DNA of 64,000 nt from Coprococcus phoceensis (GTDB lineage: Bacteria > Bacillota > Clostridia > Lachnospirales > Lachnospiraceae): contig NZ_FNWC01000007.1 in the NCBI RefSeq assembly GCF_900104635.1, forward strand, positions 744,001 through 808,000. Direction: 5' to 3'. The position numbers and the translations under genes are program-made. Shown here in pieces: positions 17,672 to 28,800 of the stretch; position 1 is the first letter of the stretch; each line of letters starts with the position of its first letter. Below the pieces are notes generated by a model. The model saw only the letters and a list, made by a program, of their open reading frames with translations, did not search any database and was not told the origin of the DNA.

Positions 17672-20600
17672 GTGATTAAGGAAGGAATGTTTGTGAGATG
17701 TCCAATAGACAGAGAACATCCGCATGATCCTAGAATATTTGCAACAGGTAAGGTATTGAGTATAAATGAGTTTAATGAAACAGCTCATATCAAATTTTCA
17801 GATCCATTTGATCAAAAAAAATATTTTGAATATATTCCAGATGAAGTTAAGGAAGCGCCATTAGCTGCGTTGGATCATTGTCATTTGTTTAAAGGATCTT
17901 TTGTGAAATGGGGGAGAAAAACATCTAGGATAGTTGAATATAAAGGTAATGATAGGGACTTTTATGAATATTATTTACAGGATACTGTAACTAAAGAATA
18001 TAGATGTGTGAATGAGGTGGATTTAGTTACATCTTTTATTTCCGGTAGTGCGAATCCTATACAGCAATTAAAAAAATATGAGTTTCAGAATCCTTGTTGG
18101 TATTTAGGACGTCAGATAGTAAAAGACACCATGAATGTATTAGATAATTCAATTTTAGGATTTAAAGAATTAGCGGGATGTAAAATTTATTTAAAAGCCT
18201 TCCAGCTTAATACGATAATGCAATGTTTACAAAGCGAACGCTGTAGATATATGTTGGCAGATGAGGTTGGTTTGGGAAAAACAATTGAAGCTTGCTCTGT
18301 CTTAAAAATTTATTTGTCTAATAATGCAGAAAAACAGGTTTTAATAACAGTACCTAGAGCATTAATTGCTCAGTGGAGAACGGAATTATTATTTAAATTT
18401 GGATTGTTAGAAGGAAATGATGAAAATGGAAATTCAATTAAACTTCTTCCAGTAGAAAGCTTATCGAGAGAAGATTGTGTCGTAGATTGGGATTTTGTTA
18501 TTGTTGATGAGGTTCATAATTATTTAGATCGAAAAGGAAGATATGGATTTATTCACGCAATAAGTCGTCATTCGGAAAACATCATTTTACTCAGTGCAAC
18601 TCCAATTCAGCAAAGACAAGAAGAGTATTTGGATTTATTAAGACTGATTCTTCCTGAAAAATATGATGATATGTCAATTGAGAAGTTTAGCGAATTGGTA
18701 GGTAAACAGAATAGAATTTCTCGATTAACATATTCTCTTTTAGATGAGGTGGACAGTTTTAAAAATGAATTGTTGCCTGAAATTGAAACAGAAAATCCAC
18801 ATGAAGATGAAGATGTTCAAGATGAATTAGAAGTAATTGAAGAAAATCTAAATGATTTAGCAGACGAAATTGATGATGCAAAATTATTTGAGTTAGTATC
18901 TGACGTTGATACTTCAAAAGAAGATTTTGGAATATATGATATACAAGTCATAGTTTCCTATATTTGTGATAACTTCCAATTAGAACGAAATATTATTCGT
19001 GGAAGAAGAGCAGTTTTAGGTGTGTATCCTAAAAACGAAGATGGTGAATTTGCTGAAAGAGCAGTTCATGAACTTACATACAAAATTTCAGAAGAAAAGA
19101 ATTATTACGAAAATGAGGCATATCGTCAACTTAAAGAGTGGATTTTGTCTCAAGAAGGAAATCTAGGAGACTCTAATGTAAAAGATATTATTCAACCTCT
19201 GATAGAAGCATTTTTCAGTTCACCTTGGGCTTATAAAGCACGACTTACAGAATTAGGGGATAAATATGCAATCCCTTTAGATGTAATTAAAACAGCTTCA
19301 AGATGGCTCGAAGAAGAAGAGACAGCAATTAATAATATTGCAGATGTAATGGATGATATTGAAAGTCACCCATCAAGATTAGTCAATTTGATTAATTACA
19401 TTGATCAAGAACTATTTGGCGAAAAAATAGTTATTTTTACAGATCAGATAGAAACCTTTAATGCATATTATAAGGTTTTTAAAGATGTGTTTGGAGATGA
19501 AGTTACTGGATTTGCTGAATCAATCAATAGAGATAAGGCGGAGGTTAATATATATAGATTCCAGTCGGATCCAAATTGTAAAATGTTGATTTGCGACAAA
19601 TCAGGTGGTGAAGGCCGAAACCTACAAATTGCTGATTATGTAATACATTTAGATTTGCCATGGAACATCAATACTATTGAACAACGAATTGGCCGATTAG
19701 ATAGAATGGGAAGAAATGTAAAAAAACCTGTGACTTCTGTTGTTATTCATTCAGTAGATAGTTATGAAGAACAACTTTTTAAGTTTTGGAATGATGGACT
19801 AAATGTATTTTGTCAATCATTGAGTGGTCTAGAAATCATTATGAATGATATAAATAACAAAATAACTGAATCTATTAAAACTGATTTTGAATTTGGATTA
19901 TATCGTTTGATTCCGGAATTAATTAAAGAAGCTGAAAAAATGCGTGAAACTGTACAGCGTGAACAAATATTTGATACCGCTGCAATGAGATTTAGGCCGC
20001 TTTATTTGCAATTGGAAAAGTTGTTGCATAATTATCAATTCAATGAAAATAAATTATTTGCAGAAACAATGATGAGTTGGGCGTCACTTGCTGGATTTGG
20101 AGAACTAGAACATGGCGCAAATGATGGTTTTGTTGCATTTGATGAGCATAATTTTTCAGTAAGATCTGCACAGAATTCATTTTTGATTCCGCCAAACTGG
20201 GATCATTATATGTCAAAAAAACAAAATGAGATTGCCATAAAAGCGCAGAGAGGTCTTGAAGAGGAATCAAAAAAGAATATAAATCATAATAATAGAATGA
20301 TAATGGGGTCATTCGACAGGCAAGTGGCAATAAAAAATGATTATATTCATTTTTATGCACCAGGTGATGAGATTTTTGATTGTATCGTTGAAAATGCTAT
20401 GGGTTCATATAAAGGTATGTGCACAGCTTTGGCTGCAGAATCAAGTGTAAATTGGAAGGGATTTATCTATACTTATTCAATCGAACCTAACGAAAGACTT
20501 TTGCTCGATGCTGGAATGTCACTATATTCACTTGGAATGTTTAGACAGTATTTGGCATCAGCAATACAGGTTATTCCCGTTGGTTTTTCATCATTTAGTG

Positions 20601-21046
20601 AAGTTCCAGATAAAACGGTAATATCTGAGCATAGAAGATTATCACAAATGGGATATTTTAATCGTTCAGATTCAATTGATCATTTGGGAAGAAGAGGAAA
20701 AGAAAATGGTTTTTTAGGTATTTCTTCTAGGTATCGAGCAAGTAATCTTGATTGGTTTAGAAGTCAATATTCCGAGGAAAAATGGGAAAGTCTTGTTGAA
20801 CAAAGTAGCCAAATAGCTCGAAAAAAAGCACGAACAGGATTTCAAAAAGACTCTAATTTGCTTGGCGCAAAAGAAATGATTGATCAGATTTTATCCATGA
20901 AAGAATCTAGAAAAAAATATTATGGAACTGAAGGAAACGAATCTATAGAAGAACTGAGAAAACAGTATGAAGTAATACTTGAGAGCTTGTCCAAGCCTAT
21001 TATTCGTTTGGAATCTGCTTGCTTTATGTGGTTGGTGAAAAAATGA
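17672..21046 (+). CDS. SNF2-family superfamily 2 helicase, DpdE-like
   Basis: This is a 1124-aa SF2 ATPase. Walker A is ADEVGLGKTIEA (about residue 197), the DEAH-type box is VDEVHNY (about 279), then LLSATPIQQRQ (about 308) and the motif VI region IEQRIGRLDRMGR (about 671), which is the SNF2/RapA pattern. A 90-residue N-terminal region and about 380 C-terminal residues are of unknown fold. The start is GTG at 17672 with AGGGGGG 7 nt upstream. Its class, size and order before a RecQ-like helicase, a ~260-aa protein and a ~1000-aa ATPase match DpdE-F-G-H of the 7-deazaguanine DNA-modification cluster. It overlaps the next gene by 4 bp (ATGA). Confidence 0.7.
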   Translation: MIKEGMFVRCPIDREHPHDPRIFATGKVLSINEFNETAHIKFSDPFDQKKYFEYIPDEVKEAPLAALDHCHLFKGSFVKWGRKTSRIVEYKGNDRDFYEYYLQDTVTKEYRCVNEVDLVTSFISGSANPIQQLKKYEFQNPCWYLGRQIVKDTMNVLDNSILGFKELAGCKIYLKAFQLNTIMQCLQSERCRYMLADEVGLGKTIEACSVLKIYLSNNAEKQVLITVPRALIAQWRTELLFKFGLLEGNDENGNSIKLLPVESLSREDCVVDWDFVIVDEVHNYLDRKGRYGFIHAISRHSENIILLSATPIQQRQEEYLDLLRLILPEKYDDMSIEKFSELVGKQNRISRLTYSLLDEVDSFKNELLPEIETENPHEDEDVQDELEVIEENLNDLADEIDDAKLFELVSDVDTSKEDFGIYDIQVIVSYICDNFQLERNIIRGRRAVLGVYPKNEDGEFAERAVHELTYKISEEKNYYENEAYRQLKEWILSQEGNLGDSNVKDIIQPLIEAFFSSPWAYKARLTELGDKYAIPLDVIKTASRWLEEEETAINNIADVMDDIESHPSRLVNLINYIDQELFGEKIVIFTDQIETFNAYYKVFKDVFGDEVTGFAESINRDKAEVNIYRFQSDPNCKMLICDKSGGEGRNLQIADYVIHLDLPWNINTIEQRIGRLDRMGRNVKKPVTSVVIHSVDSYEEQLFKFWNDGLNVFCQSLSGLEIIMNDINNKITESIKTDFEFGLYRLIPELIKEAEKMRETVQREQIFDTAAMRFRPLYLQLEKLLHNYQFNENKLFAETMMSWASLAGFGELEHGANDGFVAFDEHNFSVRSAQNSFLIPPNWDHYMSKKQNEIAIKAQRGLEEESKKNINHNNRMIMGSFDRQVAIKNDYIHFYAPGDEIFDCIVENAMGSYKGMCTALAAESSVNWKGFIYTYSIEPNERLLLDAGMSLYSLGMFRQYLASAIQVIPVGFSSFSEVPDKTVISEHRRLSQMGYFNRSDSIDHLGRRGKENGFLGISSRYRASNLDWFRSQYSEEKWESLVEQSSQIARKKARTGFQKDSNLLGAKEMIDQILSMKESRKKYYGTEGNESIEELRKQYEVILESLSKPIIRLESACFMWLVKK

Positions 21047-21267
21047 AAAAAGAACTTATAGTAGATTTAATTGAAAAATTAATAAATAATGAGCCTTATG
21101 ACCTAGAGCTGCTTGTCAATGCTTCTCCCAAAACATCAGTTGAAGAGTTTTTGTTAAATACGGCATATCGCTTGGTGAATACTTACGCAAGGTATAACGA
21201 GGGAAAGTGTGGGACAGCAGATTATTTACTAAGACTTCCCATACCCCAAATGGGACTTGTTCCTTGA
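21043..21267 (+). pseudogene. N-terminal fragment of the DpdF-like RecQ helicase, cut by an IS4-family element
   Basis: This is the first ~73 codons of the RecQ-like helicase gene. It starts with an ATG overlapping the stop of the SNF2 gene and reads KKELIVDLIEKLINNEPYDL to LLRLPIPQMGLV. The insertion sequence begins at 21262, exactly after the GTT at 21259-21261, and supplies a stop two codons later. The rest of the gene resumes at about 22785 on the far side of the element. Confidence 0.8.
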
Positions 21268-22780
21268 AAATTCAATATTTCAGCTAACAAAATAGCGATT
21301 TATGCCACAGTAGCCAGTGGATGGAGTGCATTACGCAGATATTCCGGCAGTCTGGACTCAAAATCAGCAGTAAATCTAGCCAACTGTTCGTCACTAAGCT
21401 TCAGAAGTTCCTGAAGGCTTGCCATGAAAGCATCCATCAGGATGCTAAGTGAACGGTAGAAAGTGATATCTGCCATTTCATCTACCAGAAAAAAGAACAG
21501 TTCCCCTAGGGTTCGTTGATCTTCATTCTGTCTCTGCTCCATTGCAAGTAACATGTATCTGGTAAACACGATTGCTACGTGAGCAGTCAGTGCATCATAA
21601 GATAAGCTATGACATTCACCAATCAGATTCAGCATAGACTTGCAGGTCTTGAAAAAGACCTCGATTTTCCAGCGTTTGCCATAGATGCGGATGATTTCTT
21701 CTTCGGAGAGCGATGTATCTGTGCATATGAAAGCAAGCCAATCCTTACGATTGGCCTTGTTTCTTACGCAAACGATTTTTGCTGGAATGGGATTCTCTTT
21801 CCCTACCATCACATCAACAGAAAGAAGATACCTGGAACGGCCACGACGTTTCTTGTTCCTGGAATATATTTCCTTGATATTAAGCTGGTCCTCACCATAA
21901 GTGTACTTGATGCGGCTGCTTTTCTTGATCATGGCAATGACATCCATTCCTCTAGACTTAAGCGCAGTTATCTGTGCAGGATTGGAAAACCAGGAATCAA
22001 AAAGCACATATTCTGCAGAAAGCCCCGCAGATACAGCGGTATCAAGGAGTGTAAGCATTGCCTCCGGAGCTTTTGTCTGTGCAAGCTTACGACGCTTTCC
22101 GGCAAGAGTTCTCTTATCAAATGCCTTCACAGGGCCGATGATGTTCGACTCTTTGGATGAAGCCAGGAGACAGCTGTTTACAGGAATCAGCGTATTCCCA
22201 TCGCTCCAGCTTACGGTCAGCATACGGAAGCCTTTCTTGTAGTTCATTCCCGTATGATCAAAGACTTTAGATCCCAGTTCTGTCTTTTTGCAGCTTGTAC
22301 GATGGAACAGACTGTCGTCGATGATAAACACGTTCTTACGGGAGTCATCAGTAAGGTGCTTTAGATCATTCTTCACGATGTCAGCAGCAAGAAGTGATGT
22401 AAAACGGAGCCAGTTGGTTTTCGTAGAATTCAGAAAACGATAGAAGGTGTTCTTGGAAAACGCTTCTTTGAAGGAACCTGTTTTCTGTTGCATATACATA
22501 CTTCTTCCAGTGAAAATGTTCCCCATCTTATACTTAAGCAGAGAAACAGAGGAAACGCCTTTCTCTTTGGTGCCGTTGCATTGCTTCAACAACCTGCCAA
22601 CGTGATGCTTGATAAAAAACTTCTGGACACAATCAAGTAATGCTACCTCATTGCTATTGTTCTGTGATATACTGGACATGGCATAAATCCCCTTTTCTAT
22701 TTTGGTTTTTCGACAATTCTATTATACCAAAGGAACGTATTTATGCCTTTTTAATTGGCTGAAATATTGAATTTTCAAGG
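21262..22780 (-). mobile_element. IS4-family insertion sequence
   Basis: This 1.52-kb element has perfect 23-bp terminal inverted repeats at 21262-21284 and 22758-22780 and a single transposase gene on the minus strand. It splits the DpdF-like helicase gene. The flanking bases do not show the direct target duplication usual for this family. Joining the flanks directly also leaves the helicase frame shifted by one base, so the event was not a simple clean insertion or has since changed. Confidence 0.92.
21300..22679 (-). CDS. IS4-family transposase
   Basis: This is an intact 459-aa DDE transposase. The catalytic aspartates are in FIIDDSLFHRT and VLFDSWFSNPAQ. The glutamate is in the Y-(2)-R-(3)-E-(6)-K signature YGKRWKIEVFFKTCK, which defines the IS4 family. 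The gene opposes the surrounding island genes, and its base composition is visibly less AT-rich than its neighbours, consistent with recent arrival. Confidence 0.92.
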   Translation of the reverse strand: MSSISQNNSNEVALLDCVQKFFIKHHVGRLLKQCNGTKEKGVSSVSLLKYKMGNIFTGRSMYMQQKTGSFKEAFSKNTFYRFLNSTKTNWLRFTSLLAADIVKNDLKHLTDDSRKNVFIIDDSLFHRTSCKKTELGSKVFDHTGMNYKKGFRMLTVSWSDGNTLIPVNSCLLASSKESNIIGPVKAFDKRTLAGKRRKLAQTKAPEAMLTLLDTAVSAGLSAEYVLFDSWFSNPAQITALKSRGMDVIAMIKKSSRIKYTYGEDQLNIKEIYSRNKKRRGRSRYLLSVDVMVGKENPIPAKIVCVRNKANRKDWLAFICTDTSLSEEEIIRIYGKRWKIEVFFKTCKSMLNLIGECHSLSYDALTAHVAIVFTRYMLLAMEQRQNEDQRTLGELFFFLVDEMADITFYRSLSILMDAFMASLQELLKLSDEQLARFTADFESRLPEYLRNALHPLATVA

Positions 22781-22799
22781 TTAATCACACCTTATTGGT

Positions 22800-25061
22800 G
22801 TGGGAAGTTTGAGTTATTTAGTTGCTATTCGCGGATTTATGTTAACTTATCAAGTTTCACTTAGATTTGATAACGCACAAAATTTTTCGAATTTATCTGA
22901 TTATGGAATCTATTATGATTCATTGGGAAGAAAATACTATGCGGTATTTGATATTCCGGAATTTATAATGCATAAGAAATTTGTATCTGACTCATTCATT
23001 ACATCGAGTACAGATATTCCTGCAATACATTCGAAATATAGTCTTAAGGCAAATTTATTTATAGAAGAGACAACAGGATTTAAAAGTTTTAAATCATTTG
23101 AACAAAAATTGTGTGTATATGGAGCACTTAATACGCCGAGGGGATTCACATCATTAATTTCGATGCCAACAGGTGGAGGAAAAAGCCTAGTAACTCAAGT
23201 TCTAGGATATGAAAAAAATGGCTTATCGGTTGTAATTGTTCCAACTGTTTCTTTGGCAATAGATCAGGAAAGAGCAGCACGAACAAATATTAAGTGTTAT
23301 AAGGAAGGAGAAATTTACTGTTATTATAGTGGAACAAAAAATTTTAAAGAAATAAAAACAGCTATAGAACAAAGAACAGTAAGATTACTCTTCATATCTC
23401 CAGAAGCATTGATAAAGAACGAGCAATTTAGTGAATTAATTTCAAAAGCAAATATGGACAGATATCTCAAAAATATTATTATTGATGAAGCTCATATAGT
23501 AGTGGCTTGGGGTGACTTTTTCAGGGTTGATTATCAGTGCATAAGTCCGTGGAGAAATGAGCTATTAAAGGTTAATCCAGAGTTGAGAACATATTTGTTA
23601 TCAGCAACATATCGTGACGAAACGGTATTATCATTAAAACATCTTTTTGCAATAAATAACGATTGGCTAGAAATAAGATGCGATTCATTGAGAAAAGAAC
23701 CACGTTTTATTTATAGTAAAGCTAAAAATTATTCTGATAAACGAAAAAAAGTTTTAGATATGGTGAATTTGCTTCCACATCCAATGATTTTATATGTTAA
23801 TGCTCCATATGAAGCAGATAAATGGAAAGAGTATCTAGAAAATAAAGGGTATTCAAATATTAATACTTTTACGGGTGACACAAAGTCAAACGAAAGAAGA
23901 AATCTAATTGATGATTGGGTCAATAACAAATTTGATTTAATGATAGCGACATCTGCATTTGGCGTGGGTGTAGATAAGCCAGATGTTAGAAGTGTAGTAC
24001 ATCTTTATATGCCTGAGAGTCCAGATACATATTATCAAGAATTGGGAAGAGGCGGAAGAGATGGTCTTCCTTGTATTAGTGCCATGTGTATTGATGAAGA
24101 TGATATTTCAAGAGCTTTTAATCATGTGAGCAAAGTTCTAACAACGGATAAGTTTTGGGGACGATGGTGGAGTATGTATCGAAACCCAAACAATCAGTGG
24201 CAGGGTGGTAATATTGCAATTATGGCTTCTACAAAGCCTAATTATAATAAAATTAATTATTTTGAAGAAGGCAATGATACCGATGAAAAGTGGAATATCA
24301 ATGTATTACTTCTGTTGAATAGAAAAAAACAAATCAAAATAACAGGGTTAGATTTGGATGCGGAAAATAGATATATTTTCACTGTGAAGATATTAAATGA
24401 TGTTATTACACAAGAAACGAGTGAAGCTAAAGCAGTTTTTGAAAAAATAAGAGATGAAGAAGCAATGAAATCTCAAAATGCTTTTTTTACAATAAAGAAT
24501 GCAATTGATAAATCTGATCGATTATGTTGGTCGGAAATGTTTTTTGAAACGTATCCTTTAGTATCTGAATGTTGTCCAGGCTGCAATTGTCATGAAAATA
24601 TGATAATTACAGAAAACAATCGTTTCCCACTGGTTGTTGATGTGAAAGGACCAGAGAAAAATCTGACAGATGAAATGGTTGATTTTTTTGCAAATACAAA
24701 TGAAGCATTGATTATCACAGATGAAGATCCAGGTGAATTAATACAAAAATATAAACCTAATGTTGTGGTAAGTAGTTCTCTAGACAATATAAGAGAATCA
24801 AATATCGTTGGAATTAATTATATGAATTTTCAAGAATTAAGAGCTCTTCAAGTTCATGATAATGGTTTTTACATTTCAGGATTAGTAATGGCAATATATG
24901 ATGATGATGATAAAGATCAAGCTAAAGCAGAGTATCAAACTATTTATAAGTATTTAAATAAAAAAAGATATGTGATACATGTTTCTAAACATGATTTTTG
25001 TGTGTCAAACAATACAGGAAAAATGATTACAGATCAAATTGATGGGACTGTAATTAGATAG
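22800..25061 (+). pseudogene. C-terminal fragment of the DpdF-like RecQ-family helicase
   Basis: This is the remainder (753 codons from a GTG) of the interrupted helicase. Walker A is MPTGGGKSLVTQ (about residue 122), the DEAH box is IIIDEAHIVVAWGDFF (about 228), then LLSATYRDE, and the RecQ-type motif VI is YYQELGRGGRDGLP (about 415). A CPGCNCHE cysteine cluster lies near residue 600. All helicase motifs survive, so a shortened protein could be made from GTG 22800 or the ATG at 22839. However, the N-terminal ~75-80 residues and the native start are lost. It is followed 8 bp later by the DpdG-like gene. Confidence 0.75.
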
Positions 25062-25069
25062 GAGGAAAA

Positions 25070-25858
25070 ATGTTTACTGGGAAAATGGTTACAGAAGCAA
25101 TACCTACAAGGGTTTTTGCTTTGTACAGAATTGTAACATCTAAGAAAAATATTTCTCGATCTGATTTACAAGAATTAATGGAACCAAAAGAAATATATGA
25201 AGGCACTTCTTATTTTTCTACAATATTAAAAACAGCAACTGAATTAAAACTAGTTGATATTCAGGATAATTATGTAACAGCTATTGTTCCAAAAGAGGAG
25301 TTAAAAACAATAGAAGATTTAAGAACGTATATAATTTCTAAGTTGGATAATTATGAAGAAGAACAGTTTTATAAATGTACAAATGCGATTGTGAATCTAG
25401 ATGAGAAAATATATAAATACAGTTCGATTTCAGATAATGAAATGTTGAATTATTTATCAGAAAAATCCGATCAACAGATTACTGCACCAATGGCCAGAGG
25501 ATGGAGATTTTGGGCACAATTTTTGGGATTTGGATATATGAATGGTTTTGTTTTCCTTCCAAATGCTTATGTGTTTGTCAAAGATGTAATAAAACTTATG
25601 GACTTAGAAAAAAAGAAAGAATATCAAATTGATGATTTTATGACAAGATTTAACCAATATGGAAAAATACTGTCAGGCAATCCCAAAAGAGAGAAAAACC
25701 TAAATATTGCGTTTTCAAGTGCGTTAAGACAACTACATGAAAATGGAGAAATATCTTTGAAATATGTCTCTGATAAGGGTAGCAAGTGGATTTTATATCC
25801 ATCTAATGAGGCGTTCAATGATCCTATAGGCGCGATTATTTATAAGGGGGTTAAATAA
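25070..25858 (+). CDS. DpdG-like protein of unknown function
   Basis: This is a 262-aa soluble protein with no motif I can tie to an activity. AGGAGG lies 6 nt before its ATG. The N-terminal region (MVTEAIPTRVFALYRIVTSK, then SRSDLQELMEPKE) could be a winged-helix-like fold, and MARGWRFWAQFLGFGYMNGF sits near the middle. Assignment as DpdG-like comes only from its size and position between a RecQ-like helicase and a large ATPase. Its stop overlaps the next start (TAATG), so it is coupled to the ATPase. Confidence 0.55.
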   Translation: MFTGKMVTEAIPTRVFALYRIVTSKKNISRSDLQELMEPKEIYEGTSYFSTILKTATELKLVDIQDNYVTAIVPKEELKTIEDLRTYIISKLDNYEEEQFYKCTNAIVNLDEKIYKYSSISDNEMLNYLSEKSDQQITAPMARGWRFWAQFLGFGYMNGFVFLPNAYVFVKDVIKLMDLEKKKEYQIDDFMTRFNQYGKILSGNPKREKNLNIAFSSALRQLHENGEISLKYVSDKGSKWILYPSNEAFNDPIGAIIYKGVK

Positions 25859-28800
25859 TGAATATTGAGATAGCAAAGCAAAGATATAAAAGTGTTTTTC
25901 GCCCTGACGTAATTAATAACACAAAAGGTGACTTTTTGGCAACCCATGTGCCAATGAAAAATTTATATGTAATTTCTCATGCGGATGTTACTCTACAAGA
26001 TAAAAAACATCCGATGACGGAGGAAGAGGTCTTTGATAGATTTTTCGCTTCAAGTGAGGAAGATCAATTTGTATTAGTAAAAGGAGCAAGTGGTGCTGGT
26101 AAGTCTCATTTGATTAGATGGTTTTACACAATGTTGGAGCTTCGTAAAACTGAAAGAGAAATAGTATTACCTATTAAAAGAGCTGATAACACGTTAAAAG
26201 GAACTATAAAGCAGCTGATAGATATGCCAGAAGTTCAAAATATGCCCAATAAGAATCTTTACAAGAAATTGGCATCTGCATCAACAACTATGCCTGAAAT
26301 AGAATTAAAAAACACAATTTACTATACATTTGTAAATTTGATTGAGAGTGATGATGGGAAAGCTAGCGAAGATACTGAGAGAATGATAAATCGTGTGAAT
26401 CGCCAACATTTAGTAGCACTTCTTCAGAATTCTTTGTTTAAAGAAAGGTTGATGTTAGAAGATGGACCAATCGAAAGAATCTATTGTAAATTTGCAGAAA
26501 ATAAGACTACGGAAGTTAATGACAAGGCTGCAGAATTCATAAGTGCAGATTTTGAACTAGACTCGAATTTTTTTAATGAGTTATTGAATTCTGGTGCAGA
26601 TGAAAAAGCTAGAAAAATTGCAAATAAACTTATTGATAATGACGCTTTTGTGAAAAAAATTGTGGATTATATAAACTTATTTGTAGAAAAAGTGATTCAG
26701 AGATGTGCTGGCTTAGAACCGGGAGATTTAGGGCTAGTAATACAAGAAATACGACAAGAACTTTATAAACAAGGAAAAACATTAACTATTTTAATTGAGG
26801 ATATTACGGCAGCATCTGGAGTTGATGACTCGTTATTAGACGCGTTATTGACTAATAAGGTTGCATATCCTGATAAGAATCTGTGTAGGATCAATTCTAT
26901 AGTAGGTTCTACAGACGGTTACTATGTTGATAAATTTCGTGTAAATACTAAAGCTAGAATTGAAAATTTTATTAATGTATCAGATGATATGTTTAATAAT
27001 GATGTAAATGGACTAGTAGAGTTTTTTGCAAGATACTTGAATACAATATCATTGCCCGAAGATGCTATTGATAAGTGGTTAGGCAATAAAGCTGACCCAG
27101 ATTTATATCCAGTGCATGAGGTGACTATCGGCAATGGATGGGATGAATTTAAATTGGGGAATTCTCATATTAATCTATTTCCTTTTTCATCTAGAGCAAT
27201 TACATTTTTGTATAAAAAACAGGATTCGAATATGCGACATCCACGAGCATTGATGAGAGATATTTTGGAACCGTATATCAAAAATTCGTTAGAAGATTTA
27301 CAAGATTATCCAAAAAGAAGATCATCGCTTGAGGGAATGGATCCTACATTACAAAATACCATATACAATCGAAATGATCTTGATGATAACACAAAAATCA
27401 GGTTGACACAGTTTATGTATATATGGGGTGATGGTACTAATAATGTATATTCTAAAGATGGAGTTAGATATATTGGTGGAATAGCAGATTGTGTTTATGA
27501 ACAATTAGGATTACCATTACTTGACGGAAAACAGGTTGAAACGCCGACTGGCGAAGATGAAGATCTTACACAAATTGATCCTCCAAAGCCAGTTACACCA
27601 GATCCAGTTGTACAGATAGTTAAAGAAAATGAGCAGGTGGCCATTGCATTAAAAGAAGTAGATAAATGGATAGAGAATGTAGACTATAAATTAAATATAG
27701 GACAGACTACAGCAAATGTAAGAGCTTTAAATGAAGCCAGAAAGAATATGAATGCATATTTATATGCAGTAATAGACTGGGCGTCAGAAGGGGTTCCTAT
27801 TGATGCAATGGTTAGAGTTAGAGATACAAGTAACAAGTTTTTAGTTTCATTTGAACGACAAACAATGAAGAGTGATTCGGTTGTTGTTTTGCCAGCATCC
27901 ATAGAATCTAGAAAAATCATAGAAGCATTTGTACGTTGGAGTGAAATTGGTGGAAAATCATGGAACTTTGAAGGCTCTACAGATTATTTGTTTAGAGTGC
28001 AAAAATGGACAGAGAGTATTAAGCCTATAATTGTAAAATCAATTATGAGATATGAAGAAACAGAAATAGACTACTTTTCATTTGCAGCAGCTGCAGAGTT
28101 CTATCGATTGATTTTTAATGGACAATGTAAGAGTTTTCAAAAGCCACAAAACTTTAATGTGGAAATGCTTTTGAAAAAAAATGTAGTAGATAATGCTAGT
28201 AATGGTCATACAAAGAATTGGAATGATCTTTTAAAGAAAATGAATGGTTCGGATGGTAATGATGCGAGAAATTGTGTGCTACAATATTACAATCTACCAC
28301 AAGGTACTGCAGTTACGTCTACGAATTATGAGTTTGATTATATTTCATTTAACAAAGCTGTAAGAAAAGTTATAAATACAGGACTAAAGTATGGTATTGA
28401 TGATTTACAGTTAGAAGACCCTGTTAGAAAAAGACGTCTCATGAGCGAGTATTTGAAGTATATCCTCGACAGAATTGATACTGTTGTATCTGGGGAAAAG
28501 AATGCTTTAAATGAGGTTATTGATGTATTAGGAAAAGTGGTTGACTTAGATGATATTGATGACGAAGAAGATATCAAAGAAATTATTACATCAATTAAAA
28601 AGTTTTATAATCAAGCTCAGATTAGTCATATAAGCGTAGCAATACATTATGATGTTTCTTTAATTAACAGTTGTAATAAAAATGCAGGAGCAATAGTGTC
28701 TGCTATCAAAACAGCAAATCAGATAAAAGAAACTACTGATACACAAGAATTGTTATTGAAATTTAGTAAAGACCCAGTATTTGCATTAAGTGATTTTGCA

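Noticed and set aside
21250..22793. A target-site duplication around the IS4-family element
   Set aside because: The bases immediately flanking the 23-bp inverted repeats on the two sides do not match over any useful length.
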